From Brachypodium distachyon (lineage: Eukaryota; Streptophyta; Magnoliopsida; Poales; Poaceae), in the NCBI RefSeq assembly GCF_000005505.3, contig NC_016133.3, positions 53,657,237-53,721,236 of the forward strand: DNA of 64,000 bases, read 5' to 3'. The position numbers were made by a program, and so were the translations under genes. Under the pieces are notes generated by a model, which did no database searches, had not been told where the DNA came from, and worked only from the letters and a program-made list of their open reading frames with translations. Shown one piece after another: positions 1 to 11,293 of this stretch; position 1 is the first letter of the stretch, and every line of letters starts with the position of its first letter.

Positions 1-1931
1 AGGAAATTCTACGGCTCATCGGTGCTACTGAGCGGGCAAGGTATAGGTTATCCTTGCTTGGCTTTAACCTTACATTCACCCAGGATTATACAATTTAATG
101 TTGCTGCTACACAAAAGACAGATCTTACTTGAGGTATGTGAGGGAGCTAGCAGAGAAGACCGATGTAGGAAGACTGGCTTCTCCATCATTACTAAAACTA
201 ATTTATGATGCTGCAAGACCAAATGGTAGATCTAGTGAAGTAAGAATGAGTGCAGAGATATGGAAGGAAATTGAACAACTCCTTGATGTAAGTTACTCCG
301 GTTTAAGAAAAATACGAGTATATGTTACCCAGTGCATATATATTCTACTATTTGTTAAATATTAGATTAACCTGCTAAATTTTGTAGCGAGTCTCGCTTT
401 GGTTTGCCGATCCCTCAAAACTCGCATGCTTTCTCATCATGGATCCCAGGGGATCGATCTCAGTGTCTTCTGCACTAAGATACTGGGGGTGCACCATCCA
501 AGCTGGTGCACAAATATGTGGAGCGTTTGGTTATGCTGAAGACCCCTCTCTAATGCACCAAGAAGTTGCTGAGAAGTTTTTGCCACTGTCTTTCTCAGCT
601 CTGCCGTTTCTGCCAACTGATTCTTCTGCAGATTGGGGCAAAGCACTAAATTCATTGAGCCAAGATACGAAGGATCTATTGAGGAATAAAAGCAACCAGA
701 TTTATCCTTCAGTTAGTTTTGATACTGTACAGAAGTCTGTAACCCTTTTCATGCCAGGATTTGATAAGTCTGAAATTAAACTATACCAGGTATGGGCCAT
801 ATTGCTACTGACCTCTGTCTTAATTTTGTTGGCTTCATTGTATATGCTAGTCAACTAATTAGGAAAAATTATGTTAAATAATATCTCTAGTTAGTTTTAC
901 TTCTCTAGAGATAATTCTATCTTGATATAAATTTGCATGGCTTTCCTTAAGTATTCAGTGACAAGAAAGGTAGAATCCCTAAAACAATAACAAAGAAGCT
1001 GAATGGAGCCTCTACTTGACAATTATCACTAGGGTGCTGAACTGCCTGATAGTGTTCAAATGAACGCACGGTTCCTAGCAATTGACATCCAGATCACTCT
1101 CATTTTCACTAATTCAGCTGAATGGCTGGTCAAATTATTTTAGATAGTTTTCGGTATCAAATCTACTTTTAAGCTTGTTCATTTTCTTTAGTAGTTAGCA
1201 AGCCAAACTTTTCTTAGCAGTTCCAGAAATCCAATGTGCTAGTACTGAAACCATGTATGTCTTCCTGTCATCCTGTGTACTGCTGATTCCTGCATCTAGC
1301 TGTCTGCTTCTCCATACCAACCATGACCGATTTCAAATGAATTTGGCACAGGCAACTTGGTTCCTTGGTTGCAGCACAAAAGGAACTTGTAAAGTGTGTG
1401 ATGCCAAAACTAGGTCTATATGTACACCAATTTAGGTCAAAGGCGAGTAGTTGGTTGTGATCTCAAGGTCATCGGCCAATATGATCTAAAACGTGCTCCC
1501 TCCGATTCTAAATTCTTGACTCAAATTTGCCCAAATATGGATGTATCTATTCTTAAAAAACGTCTAGATACATGTAATATTTCGACAACAATTTAGGATC
1601 GGAGGGAATATTTCCAAGTGCTTACGGTCTTGTACCCTATCTGCATGTTTGAGCATTTTTATGGTCACCTGAGGTTTCAGTGAAACAGTTGCGAAGAATC
1701 TTTCCAGATTTTTACAAGATATCAGTGATTTTAGTTTTTATGATTGTTGGTGTCAATACTTAAAATATGTCTGACCTGTTCGTTTATCTGAAAATGCAGT
1801 ATAGAGGTGGCTCAGAGTTACTGATCGAGGCCGGGGATCAGAGGCGCGTCATAAAGCTGCCCCCAGCGATGCAGGGGAAGGTTGGGGGCGCCAAGTTCAT
1901 CGACAGGAACCTTCTTGTTAGCATCCGGTAG
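1..1931 (+). CDS. GET3D: GET3D-like ArsA-family P-loop ATPase, chloroplastic (3' part only)
   Basis: The C-terminal part of an ArsA/GET3-type NTPase, cut by the window start. I read four exons: 1-40, 122-287, 388-789 and 1800-1931 (TAG at 1929-1931). All junctions are GT-AG and phases agree (the codon split at 40/122 gives Arg). The product resembles Arabidopsis At1g26090 (GET3d): a helical segment with SPSLLKL, then [17 protein letters not shown], and finally a small alpha-crystallin/HSP20-like domain ([14 protein letters not shown] joined to [17 protein letters not shown]) ending in LLVSIR. The Walker A part lies upstream and is not in the window. GET3d proteins are plastid ATPases related to tail-anchored-protein targeting factors; their client is not settled. 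Intron 3 (790-1799) holds a Stowaway MITE. The family call is by remembered similarity. Confidence 0.85.
1496..1608. mobile_element. Stowaway-type MITE in GET3D intron 3
   Basis: The left end is CTCCCTCCGATTCTAAATT and the right end is its near-inverse, AATTTAGGATCGGAGGGAA. The interior carries the ATGGATGTATCTA and TAGATACAT arms typical of grass Stowaway elements. The right side has a TA, the left does not, so the target duplication is eroded. It is nearly the same sequence as the copy at 3513-3620. Confidence 0.8.
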
Positions 1932-3512
1932 GCGGCAGCATGCAGGGCGCTCGGTGATCCACAACTCGGAAGACTGTCTCGGCAGATCAAACCGAGTACA
2001 GTAGCATTTTACTAATTCCCCGTTTCATCTCATCATTCGTTTGTAAAACATGGTGAGATTTCCACAACTGACATTATAAAGAAGGATGATAATCGATGTA
2101 AAAATAGCTTTGCCGAAAAAATTACGGAGTACAACCCAGTTACTAGCACAGAAACAACTGCCCCTTTTCGACTGATGAAGCTCTTTGCAGTTCTCTTGTT
2201 TCAGCTAGAATCTTCTACCACCTTTAATGCATCGGGATGTCAGTAGTATACTCCATGCTATGGTTGATGAATGATGATTGTTCAGGCGGAAGGCGTGAAT
2301 GTTAGGTAGCTGCTCATTTAACATCGTTCTCGAGTATCTCTTTCCATTCCTGGCTCCTGCTGCTGACGTTCCGTCGCCCGCAGGCCCCGGACTGATACTG
2401 GGTTGCGCAGAGAGCGGGCGAGCAAAATCCGGGCAGGCCGTCGCACGGGCGCGTGGCAGCGAGTCTGTTTCGGTTTCGGGGAGTGACGCGACGCGAGATC
2501 CTTCGCGGCAGTGGTGGCGCTGGCGCTGGCGCCATCCTTCCTTCCTTCTCCCGGGTTTTCATTCATGATTTGCTCCTTTTTGACATGATCCCACTGCAGC
2601 AGTCACCATGCGTGATCACTGTCCGCTGGTCAATGCGTCACTAGAGCTGTAGCTAGCAAGTCATCAGTCCGAAACCCTTTTCAGTGTTTTCTTCAAAGTG
2701 GTATATATAGAGTGATTGCAAAAGACATTTTACCTGGCCAAATGATTCTTATCCCTCGCAACCAATTTTTCTTCGGAGGAACTGGCTGAAAATTCCTTAA
2801 TTTTATCCAATGTTTCGTTGGAGGAACTGGCAGAATTTTTTAAATTTTTAGAATGATGTCCGGGGAAAAGCTATGGCGGTATGCTAATAATTTAGGGTCT
2901 CGGGTGTTGGATGCATGGTTTGCTTGAGCTTGCTGAAGCACAACAAACACTTATAACGCACGACGGGTAGTTCCACCAGAATTGCTGGGTCAACCAATTC
3001 TTCCCGTTTAAGCTAAGGTCGGTCTGTTTGGTCAGTGTAAAGCGGCTGGGGTTTGTGATAAGAGTGGACGCCTCTGTATTCAAAAGGAAAAATGAACGGA
3101 CGGCTGATAATGTAAGTACATGTCAAGTCGGGTACAGATATAGCAGGAAATTTGCTCATTGCGTGATTGTCTGATTGATGATCGCTAATCTAGTTATCTA
3201 GAGGAGGGAAGCAGCAAGTTTGAGGAAGTCCATAAATTGATGATCGCTAATCATGAGACGATGAGCACAATTCGTTCTCTTTTTTTGCGGGTAATTCATT
3301 CTGTATTTACATTTCCCTTAACCTCACAAATTGCACATCTGGAAGTCCATAAACTTGTGTAAGTTGGTCGGTTAGGCCCGAAACACGCCATCGGCCATGC
3401 GTTCGGAACTGGAGCTTGAGCTACGGCATAACGATTTGACCACATACACCATGCATGTTGTTATCGTGGTGAATTGACCTCAGACTCGTACAGTTCTATC
3501 CCTAAAACGCTA

Positions 3513-3620
3513 CTCCCTCTGATTCTAAATTCTTGACTCAAATTTGTTCAAATATAGATGTATCTATTCTTAAAAAAACGTCTAGATACATGTAATATTT
3601 CGACAACAATTTAAGATAGA
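3513..3620. mobile_element. Stowaway-type MITE, right end decayed
   Basis: A TA at 3511-3512 precedes CTCCCTCTGATTCTAAATT. The interior matches the element at 1496-1608 almost base for base up to the last 15 or so bases, where the inverted repeat is lost. Confidence 0.75.
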
Positions 3621-3689
3621 ACCCTCATGGCCTCAACCTCTCCTATTCATATAGCAAGTGTTGATTAATCCAAGCCCCCTTCTTTTCTC

Positions 3690-3965
3690 TTTTCTTTTTG
3701 TACAAACCTTCTTAATTTATGATTGGATCTACTACGTTTTAAATGCTGGTTAAGCTTTTTAAAATTTGGCAAAGGTTATATAAAAATAGAATATATTAAT
3801 ATATGCAATATCAAATAAGTATACTGCCAAGATATATATTACGATGGATTTGATAAAAGATAATTAGTGTTATAGATGTTGGCAGATTTTTCTAATCTTA
3901 AAAAAAAATCACTTAGAACGGAACCGCGACATCTTATAGTTTGAAAGTGTGGAGCAGAGGGAGTA
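3690..3965. mobile_element. Degraded larger Stowaway-like element
   Basis: It contains the sequence style of the larger grass Stowaway elements: a tttggcaaaggttatataaa arm, a gatttttctaatctt arm, and a terminus ending acatcttatagtttga followed by a decayed GGAGCAGAGGGAGTA. The left terminus is not recognisable, so the start is approximate. Related elements lie at 8585-8775 and 46558-46939. Confidence 0.5.
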
Positions 3966-4300
3966 GGGTATAAGAAGAAGATATAGCAAAATAAAAGCCA
4001 CGCTTGTTTGTAAGCAACGCAGAGTAGTAGACAGTGAAAGCGATAAACTTGTGGAGAAGTGCAAGGTAAGCTTCCATAAACACCCTCTTTTACATGGCAA
4101 AAGAAGAACAAAACCAAGATCGAGCACAACAGCACCTACTGTTACGAAAGAAAAGCAAAAACAGAGAAGAGAACCATGTACACTAGCTGCTAGCAAAGCA
4201 GAGGCAGAGAGGGAGCAGAGGGCATGCATCTTGATCTTGGCTCTAAATAAGTTGGAGCCAGCTGCTGCTGCTGCTGGGAGATCGACCACGATGAGTGAGC

Positions 4301-4723
4301 TCAGGCGTTGGCGGCGAGCTTGATGGATGCCGGCAGCGGGCTGCGCATGGGCGTGCGCGGGGGCGGCGGGGCCCCGAGGCGGCGGCCCTCGGCGTCGTAG
4401 TAGATGGCCCCGGAGAACTCCAGCGGCTGGCACCGCTCCCCCATCAGGATCTCCTTCCTCCACACCCCGCTATCCTCCACATCCTCCTCGAAGCTCCACT
4501 CCTCCGCGGGCTTCCTTGTCCTCCTCCTGTTCTTGCTCGTCCACGGCAGCGCCGCCTTCTTCTTGCTCTTCCTGCCACCGACGAACGGCACGACGGCGCC
4601 GGACGAGAAGGAGGCGGCCAGCCCCGGCCCGACCCGCGCCTGCAGCCGGTGCGCCGCCCGCGACAGCCGCCGCGCGCACCGGCCCATCAGCGCCGCCACC
4701 GCCTGCGCCAGGCTCACGCCCAT
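4301..4723 (-). CDS. Conserved small plant protein of unknown function (140 aa)
   Basis: A single-exon gene starting at the ATG complementary to 4721-4723. The N-terminus (MGVSLAQAVAALMGRCARRL) is amphipathic and basic. A Lys/Arg patch follows (GGRKSKKK; NRRRTRKP, about residues 50-72), then an acidic stretch and the most family-like block, VWRKEILMGERCQPLEFSG and IYYDAEGRRL (about residues 87-115), then a Pro-rich tail (PPPPRTPMRSPLP). I recall this WRKEILMGE...FSG.IYYD pattern from many uncharacterised plant proteins; no biochemical role is known to me. Basic clusters could act as nuclear localisation signals (inference). A TATA-like element lies about 92 bp upstream. The larger open frames on the opposite strand are GC-rich shadows. 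Confidence 0.8.
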   Translation of the reverse strand: MGVSLAQAVAALMGRCARRLSRAAHRLQARVGPGLAASFSSGAVVPFVGGRKSKKKAALPWTSKNRRRTRKPAEEWSFEEDVEDSGVWRKEILMGERCQPLEFSGAIYYDAEGRRLGAPPPPRTPMRSPLPASIKLAANA

Positions 4724-4812
4724 TCTTTTCGCTCCTCCGTGTCCTTGGAAGGATTTGGCTTCTGATCACTCTCTCGTGCGCTTTGCTTCTGCCGCTGTGC
4801 GTCGTGTGGGCG

Positions 4813-4822
4813 GGTATTTGTA
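4813..4822 (-). promoter_or_regulatory. TATA-like box of the 4301-4723 gene
   Basis: On the minus strand the sequence reads TACAAATACCC, about 92 bp upstream of the ATG. This is a plausible core promoter position for a short 5' UTR. Confidence 0.45.
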
Positions 4823-5721
4823 GCGGCCGAGAGCGAGAGCCCCGGAGCTCAGCTGACGCGTCCGTCCAACAAGCCGGTCGGGGCTCTCAGGACGGTTTGA
4901 GTAGTTAATGAACTTATTAATCACACACCACTGTAGTAAGACCCTCGCTGATCTGATTATGATTATCTTCTTGTTCGCCAATGGATGGCTTGGCTACTTG
5001 TGGGCGTGTTAATGGAGTGATGGTGATGGACTTTTAGTTCGTGGGTGGCAGAATTACATGTCATCATGGGTGTGGTGGCAGTTCTGATAGACATGCAGGT
5101 CCGTGTTGTTGTTGGCAGTTGGATTAAATTAGAGCATAATTGGGCGACTTTGTTTATTGAAAGCTTGGGAATTGACGGTTGAAAATTTGAAATTAGGTGT
5201 GACAAATAAGCTGCCAATTTTTACTGGTTGGAGACTTGGAGTAGTATTTTTCCGAAGATGGAAGGAGCACAGTGTGTCCTACTGGATCTCCCGCTGCAGC
5301 TGTCCACACAAAAGTATTCATGGCTGGCTGCTAGTACTGACCATAACATACATAATGAATGACTCGAGTCCACTACATATGGTGCTGGCCGGTCAAGTCA
5401 AATCATCGGGTAAATATACAACTCACGGCCTAATTTTTTTCTGGAACGGAAAATGTTAGGCGGAACGAATAGTAGTACCCCGTTTGTTTAAATGGACGTA
5501 GCAGCCCAATGCAGGATTAGACTTGAGAATCCTTACGTGCACATGATAATTAATTAAGTGAGCTTGCTAAAGTTGACCCGACCATCTCTCTCTGCACGCA
5601 TAGTACGGATCGCACGAACTCGGTTAGATAAGATCTATACTACCTACCTGCAGCGACGACATGTCTTTGTATTAACTCTCTGCATCCTATTCCTAAAAAA
5701 AAACTCTCTGCATACTACGTG

Positions 5722-5845
5722 CTCCCTCCGTCCAACAAAAGATGTCTCAAGTTTGTTAAAATTTAGATGTATTTAGACATGACTTAGTGTATAAATACAT
5801 TTTAATTTGGACTAAGTTGACACATTTTTTGTTGGATGGAAGGAG
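5722..5845. mobile_element. Stowaway-type MITE
   Basis: The left end CTCCCTCCGTCCAACAAAAG is mirrored by a right end reading TTGTTGGATGGAAGGAG, followed by TA at 5846-5847. The interior contains ATGACTTAGT and AAATACATTT arms. A sister copy lies in the lectin-kinase intron at 42892-43001. Confidence 0.8.
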
Positions 5846-8177
5846 TACTGTACTTTGGCCCGTACAATGGATGAACATTTTCTGCTCGCTACGAAGTTAG
5901 CTCTCTACTATACCGGACTGATTTTTTAGTATCCTAGAAAAAACAATCAGTTCCAATTACGCAAGTTTTCATAGATTCAGATGAATTAGGTTCTTATTGT
6001 TCGCAATACTTCTTCCTTCATTTTCAGTTTCAGATGAAACCTGCGCTAAAACGGCGACAAATATTTAGTAACTGCAGGCATGCTGCCAAGTGCTGAAGTG
6101 CCGGCACTAGATGATGCCAACATGTGTTGCGCGTGAACTGGATGGTTGTGCACTTGTGCGTGCGTGGCGGGGGGGCGGAAAGCGTGGTGTACGTCTCAAC
6201 TTCTCAAGTGATCAGGTTCCAGTTGTAGAGTGGCGAAGTTGCGTTGCGTGCCGCGCTCCAGCTAGCCGCGAGCTGAGTGCGCCACATAGCGGAGGGGGCA
6301 CAAATGCTCGTCATTTGCTGTCCATTTCTAACACGGGAAAGGCCGACCTATACCTGCTTGATCTTGTGATCGTGGTGGAACGATGATCGAGTCCACTGAC
6401 CTTGTCGCATACTGGATCGATCGCATCTTCTTCTTTTTTCCGGATAATTTTTTTTGGAGGGAAACAGACAAACGCTGATCTCATTCCATCGTGTCTGTAG
6501 ATCAACTTTCCTCTTCTCTAAACTGAAAAGATATGCTTGATGAACTGCGAGTATTGCATGAGTTGCCGAATCCAAGCGTGGTTTCAGGCTTTCAGCATGA
6601 TTTGGCCGAATCCAAGTGGTGTGGTGCAGTGGTGGTGCAGTGGTGGCACTGTGGGCCAAAGATGAAACTTCTCTTCTTGCTCCACTAGCTCAATTCCAAC
6701 TCTGGTCGACTCCCCGGGCCATTAATTTGAACACTAGCAGTGATCTGATCCCAGGCTGGCTCAAGTTGCAAATTTAAACACAACCGATGTGAGGTGGTCG
6801 GCTGCACATTCCTTACTTAACTGCCACTTTGGTCAACACTAATCAACTTTTAAACTTATGTGGTGCTATTATAGCAACAAATAATATCCTCATCAGATGC
6901 ATGCATGCAGCAAAAACTCTTCGTGAAATCATGCAGAGGCCAGTCGGTTGAGCACCAAATCATCATCATCATGAAAGGGATTATAGATGGCCTTGCAACA
7001 CTCATTATATAAGCTGTGCTAAATCATTACTGGTTTGCTTTCGGATATTTCTTTAGTTTTCCCTGCAGCTGGTGCTCCAACGGAAACCGGATTGCACGAC
7101 TTCAGCGTGATGATGATGCGTTGCGTGTGAGACAGGTTGTCGATCTGTATATGTATTCTGATTTTCTTTTCAAAAAGGCCGTTCTGTCGGTATGTTATGT
7201 ATACAAATCTGACTTGCTTTCGCGCGGTCCTTTGTTATGTTTTGCCCTGTTGCCATGACAACAATCAGAGAGGAGCTTAGCTCCTCGCCCTGCAGGTACA
7301 GGTACGAACCGTAGCCATCTTTGCATGAATTAGGAATAAAGTAAGGTGATCAATCAGCATCGATATAACATTGTTTTCAGAATTAAGGGGTGTTGAGACC
7401 ACTCTAGTTTATTGCATCGACCTGTTTCTCGACGACGTTAGGTGCTAGGTGTGTTGGCCAGAGCATGGGGCCGCATTTAACAGTTGATGTCCCGTCCATA
7501 TACCGATCGTACATGTACACGCATGGACATTAATTTGTTTTTTCTCATTTGATTGGAATGGCTAGCAATAATTTGTTCACGAATGGCAACCTAAGCTAAG
7601 CTAGCAAGTACAGTACGTGCATATTGCCAATTGATTGATTGATTGCTCGATTCAATTCAAATGAGCGTGCAACTAATCCCCGTACGTGCTACTGTAGGCG
7701 TGTATGTCTGTCCGTAAACGGCAGTGTTCGGTGTCAATCTACACAATTTCTCCAATTCTCATTCAATGATCCAAAGTCGTTCTTTTCAGTGAAAACACAT
7801 TAACACAACTGCGTGCCATTGCTCAAGTGCTCAGCTGTGCGCGGCGGATCGGAAACTACTACGGGCTGACTCTGCTCGCATCGCATCATGCCGAGTTGTG
7901 CGATGTTCTGTGGTTATCCTTCTTGCCAATGGCACTGGCAATTGCCCCTGCAGTTTAATGTGTTCTGACGCCTTGTTGCTATCCCTGACGGCGACGCGTA
8001 GATCGCTGTGCGCAAGCAGCAAGCAGCGACATGACAGGGAAACTGCATACGCGCCTTCTAGTAGTGACCACTCCTTTTGATGGCTTTCGGCCTCGTACGG
8101 GCTGGGCCGGTTTGTAACTGCACTGCGCATTCGCGTACCACGCTAGGGCGCAGTTACTTTACTTTTTCTAAACAGTA

Positions 8178-8259
8178 CTCATTCTGTTCCAAAATAACTG
8201 ACGTGATTTTGTATAAATTCTTATATAAATTCACGTCACTTATTTTGACACGGAGGAAG
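8178..8259. mobile_element. Short Stowaway-type MITE with TA duplication
   Basis: TA at 8176-8177 and 8260-8261 flank an 82-bp element. Its ends are CTCATTCTGTTCCAAAATAA and TTATTTTGACACGGAGGAAG, with an internal palindrome around TTTGTATAAATTCTTATATAAATT. Confidence 0.75.
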
Positions 8260-8284
8260 TACAAGATTATAATTGATTTGATCG

Positions 8285-8775
8285 TTCTGTTTTTAAATAT
8301 AAGAAGTGATATTCCTCAAAAATAAATAGTCGTAATATTCTACTAAGTCAAATTTATTGAAAAAATCTACCAATATTTACGTCTCTATATTAGTCTTATT
8401 AAATCCATCAGGATTCATGATATATACGGTACTTAGGAACACCCTTTTTTTCAGAAAAAAAATCATGATTTTTTTTCATAGTATACTTATTTGAATTTTT
8501 TATATTGTTGAATACGTTTTTCCATCAACTTTAGTCAAACTTTAAGAAATTTGACATGAAATAAAAGTAGAATTCCGTACATTTGGGAATGGATATATCT
8601 AAGTGATTTTTTTAAAGTTTGACAAAGTTTATAAAAAAAATATACCAACATATACAATAACAAATTGATGAAATTTGTATATCATGACAGATTCAGTAAA
8701 ACCAATTTAATCAAATTTGATGAAATTTGATTTAGAACAAAGGTGGAACATCTTATATTTAGAAACGGATGGAAT
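8285..8775. mobile_element. Cluster of degraded Stowaway-like elements
   Basis: Two decayed copies appear side by side. One lies at about 8285-8565, with arms such as ctaccaatatttacg and tttagtcaaactttaag. The other lies at about 8585-8775, running from aaagtttgacaaagttt to acatcttatatttagaaacg followed by a weakened GGATGGAATA end. Boundaries are approximate. Confidence 0.5.
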
Positions 8776-8796
8776 AGCTCGCAATAACCGGGTATA

Positions 8797-8878
8797 GATA
8801 ACAATGTCAAAAAGGTTAGGAGAAGACACTATGCCACGATAACAATGCCAAAAAGGTTAGCAAAAGACACTATGCCAC
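8797..8878. repeat. 41-bp tandem duplication, two copies
   Basis: The copies are 8797-8837 and 8838-8878. Each starts GATAACAATG and ends ACACTATGCCAC, with only a few differences. Confidence 0.8.
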
Positions 8879-11293
8879 GTAAGTTGATACAAGGCACTTT
8901 GAGTTGGCTGCCTGAAATAATCACTTTAGGTGGCAGTTTTAATTAGTGAACATCCCCCTAGCCTAGTAAATCATGCATATTAAAGCTGCCTTGAAATAAA
9001 TATATGGCATTTTTTTAATTTTTCAGGTATTTTTGACTGCTTCTATTCTCAGCCGTGTTGTATTGAGACGGTGATAGATGTATGTTTGCCTAGGTTGATT
9101 GATTGATGTCGGAACTCGGAAGCGATGAGCCGTGAGCCATCGATGGAGTTGACTCAAGCTAAGCCTACTAAACCAGTAAACCGTAGTGGAAGATCGGAGA
9201 AGAACTGTAGTATGGCAAAGATACGTCCACTGGGATAGTCGATCGGATGGAAGCAATTAACTAGTTATTGATCACGGCTTGATGCGCGACGTTTGGTGAA
9301 TGTTTTGAGGCTAGCTTTGAGGCCGGTCAGCAAGGACCAAGCCCGAGTAACGCACTAAAACTGATCTGCAAGTCGAGTGCTCTTGCCTGAACCTGTAGCC
9401 GGAGTTAAGATCAAATTGTTTCATGATTTGATTTTCCTCGGCCAGTGACATATGCTTGCTGTCTGAAGTCAGCAGTGAGGCCTGGTCTCTGGGGGTTGAT
9501 GATCAGATAATTTTTTTTAGAGCCAAAGGCCCCGTTCAGTTCCATTTTCATTGTCTTACAGTTTAAGCTCAGGTTGATGATCAGATTGTCTTAAAGCCGG
9601 GCCGTTTTGTTCGTTTGTTTCCGCTGGATAGCTGGGGGTGGTTCAACAAGGTCCAATTAAGCTGGAATGGTGCACTGGTGCAGGCAGGCCGGGACGCGAT
9701 CTTTTGTTTCCACCATCAGCAGTTCAGCACGCCGCCGCACGCGGGCTCGCTCTATGGGCCGCAGCGGAAATGCGACTCCGGCCGGTGGTGCTACTCTGAA
9801 TCTCGGACCAATATCCTGTTTTCCGTTTCAGCAGAGTCGGTCTTCATGTTCGTTCGTCATAGCAAACCCAAGCAGCAAGTTGTAGATCAATTACTGATTT
9901 TCTGCACATACAGGATATACAGCTCGGCCATTTCGTCCATGTACAGATTACTACTGCATCTCACACCACGCTGATGATCTGGGGTGATTCGGTACGGATA
10001 TTCGCCCCGTAGATATCCTATAGCTGATACGATCTCTGAAAATGTTAATGGATGCTACTAGTATTGTTGGAGGTGTCGTCAGGAAGAGGACTGGATACCG
10101 TAAAGTGAAATGTCCTCGTACGAAAACGCATATAAAGTTAGAAAAGAGAGATTTCACAGTACCCCTATACTGTTAAGGTGTGAAAAAACCGTTGATTTTT
10201 TAATTTTTTTTTTCATTTTTTACGTGAATAGCAATTCTAATGGGTCAAAGCCCATTTACTCTCATCGTCTAGCTCGGTATGAGTACACGAGATTTGACGT
10301 GAAAATCTTCGTCTCTTCGATCTCTCCATCTCCCCTGTTCAGGAGAAGCCATGAGACCGGCGGCGAGGTTCTGGCGGCGGCCGCTCCCCCTCTCCCCCTC
10401 CAATTTCCCCGAATCAAATATCACGACCTGACAGAGAAAAGACGTGACAGAGAAAAGACGAGGCAGCCATTAGAGGTCACATGAAGCAGGGGGGTTGATC
10501 TAAGGTGAGAGAGAGGGAGCTCGGGGATGGCAAAAATCGGACGATAATAGCAAGGCGAGGCCGTGGATGGTGTTAGCTCGGGAATTCGCCCACCAAAAAA
10601 CGAGATGAAAGACGATTCTTCTCCTCCTGTCCTGTGCTAGCTCCTGTCCACCGGACTTGTAGAAGACGATGTCTACGTCAAGGATAGCCGTGGGCTGTGC
10701 AGGTCGTGCAGGACTAAGCCATGGGCTTAATTAGATGCTCCGTTTAGCCCAATAGTATCATATACTGCTCTATAACCCAGAAGTATGTTAGTATCTGCAC
10801 GTTAGATCTTGAACAATAAACGTCCCATATTCTTATGGGTACCGGAGAACTGTTCGATGCAGGGATTCACGCTAAAAAAAATGCACGGATTCTTTACACA
10901 CATGTTGTTCTTCGTCTCAAAATTTCTTTTTGTAGAACGGATTCTTTATATCTTTCTCTTTGCCGGCAACTAATAATCTTTGACAGATCCCTTTGCTTTG
11001 GCATCGCAACGAAACGAAACATAGCGAAAAAGAGCAGATGCGGTACGTACGATGGAGCCGAACAGCACACAGCACGCGAATGTTCATCTCATATCTCATC
11101 ATTCATACCCACCGAACAATCCCCGCTTTTCTTTCTCTGTAACTGCACAGCACCTTCGAGAAGGGGAACCGGATTCTCCCCCCTCCAATTAGGCAAATTA
11201 GAGCGAACGGGCGGACGGAATTATGCACGTACGGCCGGCCGGCGCGGCGCGCGAGAGAACCCGATTCCCTGGCCGACCCACCGACCGCGCGCA

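Larger units (their letters stand above)
1932..4300. other. Intergenic spacer between two convergent genes (GET3D and the 4301-4723 gene)
   Basis: It holds the probable GET3D 3' UTR just after 1931 and, at its right end, the probable 3' UTR of the minus-strand gene at 4301. A GC-rich patch at about 2360-2560 has overlapping open frames on both strands but nothing I recognise. The rest is AT-rich with one clear MITE (3513-3620) and one degraded MITE (about 3690-3965). A short CTG run lies at about 4262-4276. Confidence 0.6.
4823..11293. other. Long intergenic region, no recognisable gene
   Basis: It is mostly AT-rich spacer with short random open frames. It contains a Stowaway MITE at 5722-5845, a MITE cluster at 8178-8775, a 41-bp tandem duplication at 8797-8878, a GATT microsatellite near 7630-7644 and a 16-bp tandem duplication (TGACAGAGAAAAGACG) at about 10430-10460. 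The 10.1-10.6 kb part mixes a poly-T tract with a GC-rich block and may be an old transposon, but I cannot classify it. Confidence 0.6.

Noticed and set aside
9615..9974. 119-codon frame
   Set aside because: Cys/Ser/Phe-rich random-looking translation in an intergenic region, overlapped by another short frame.
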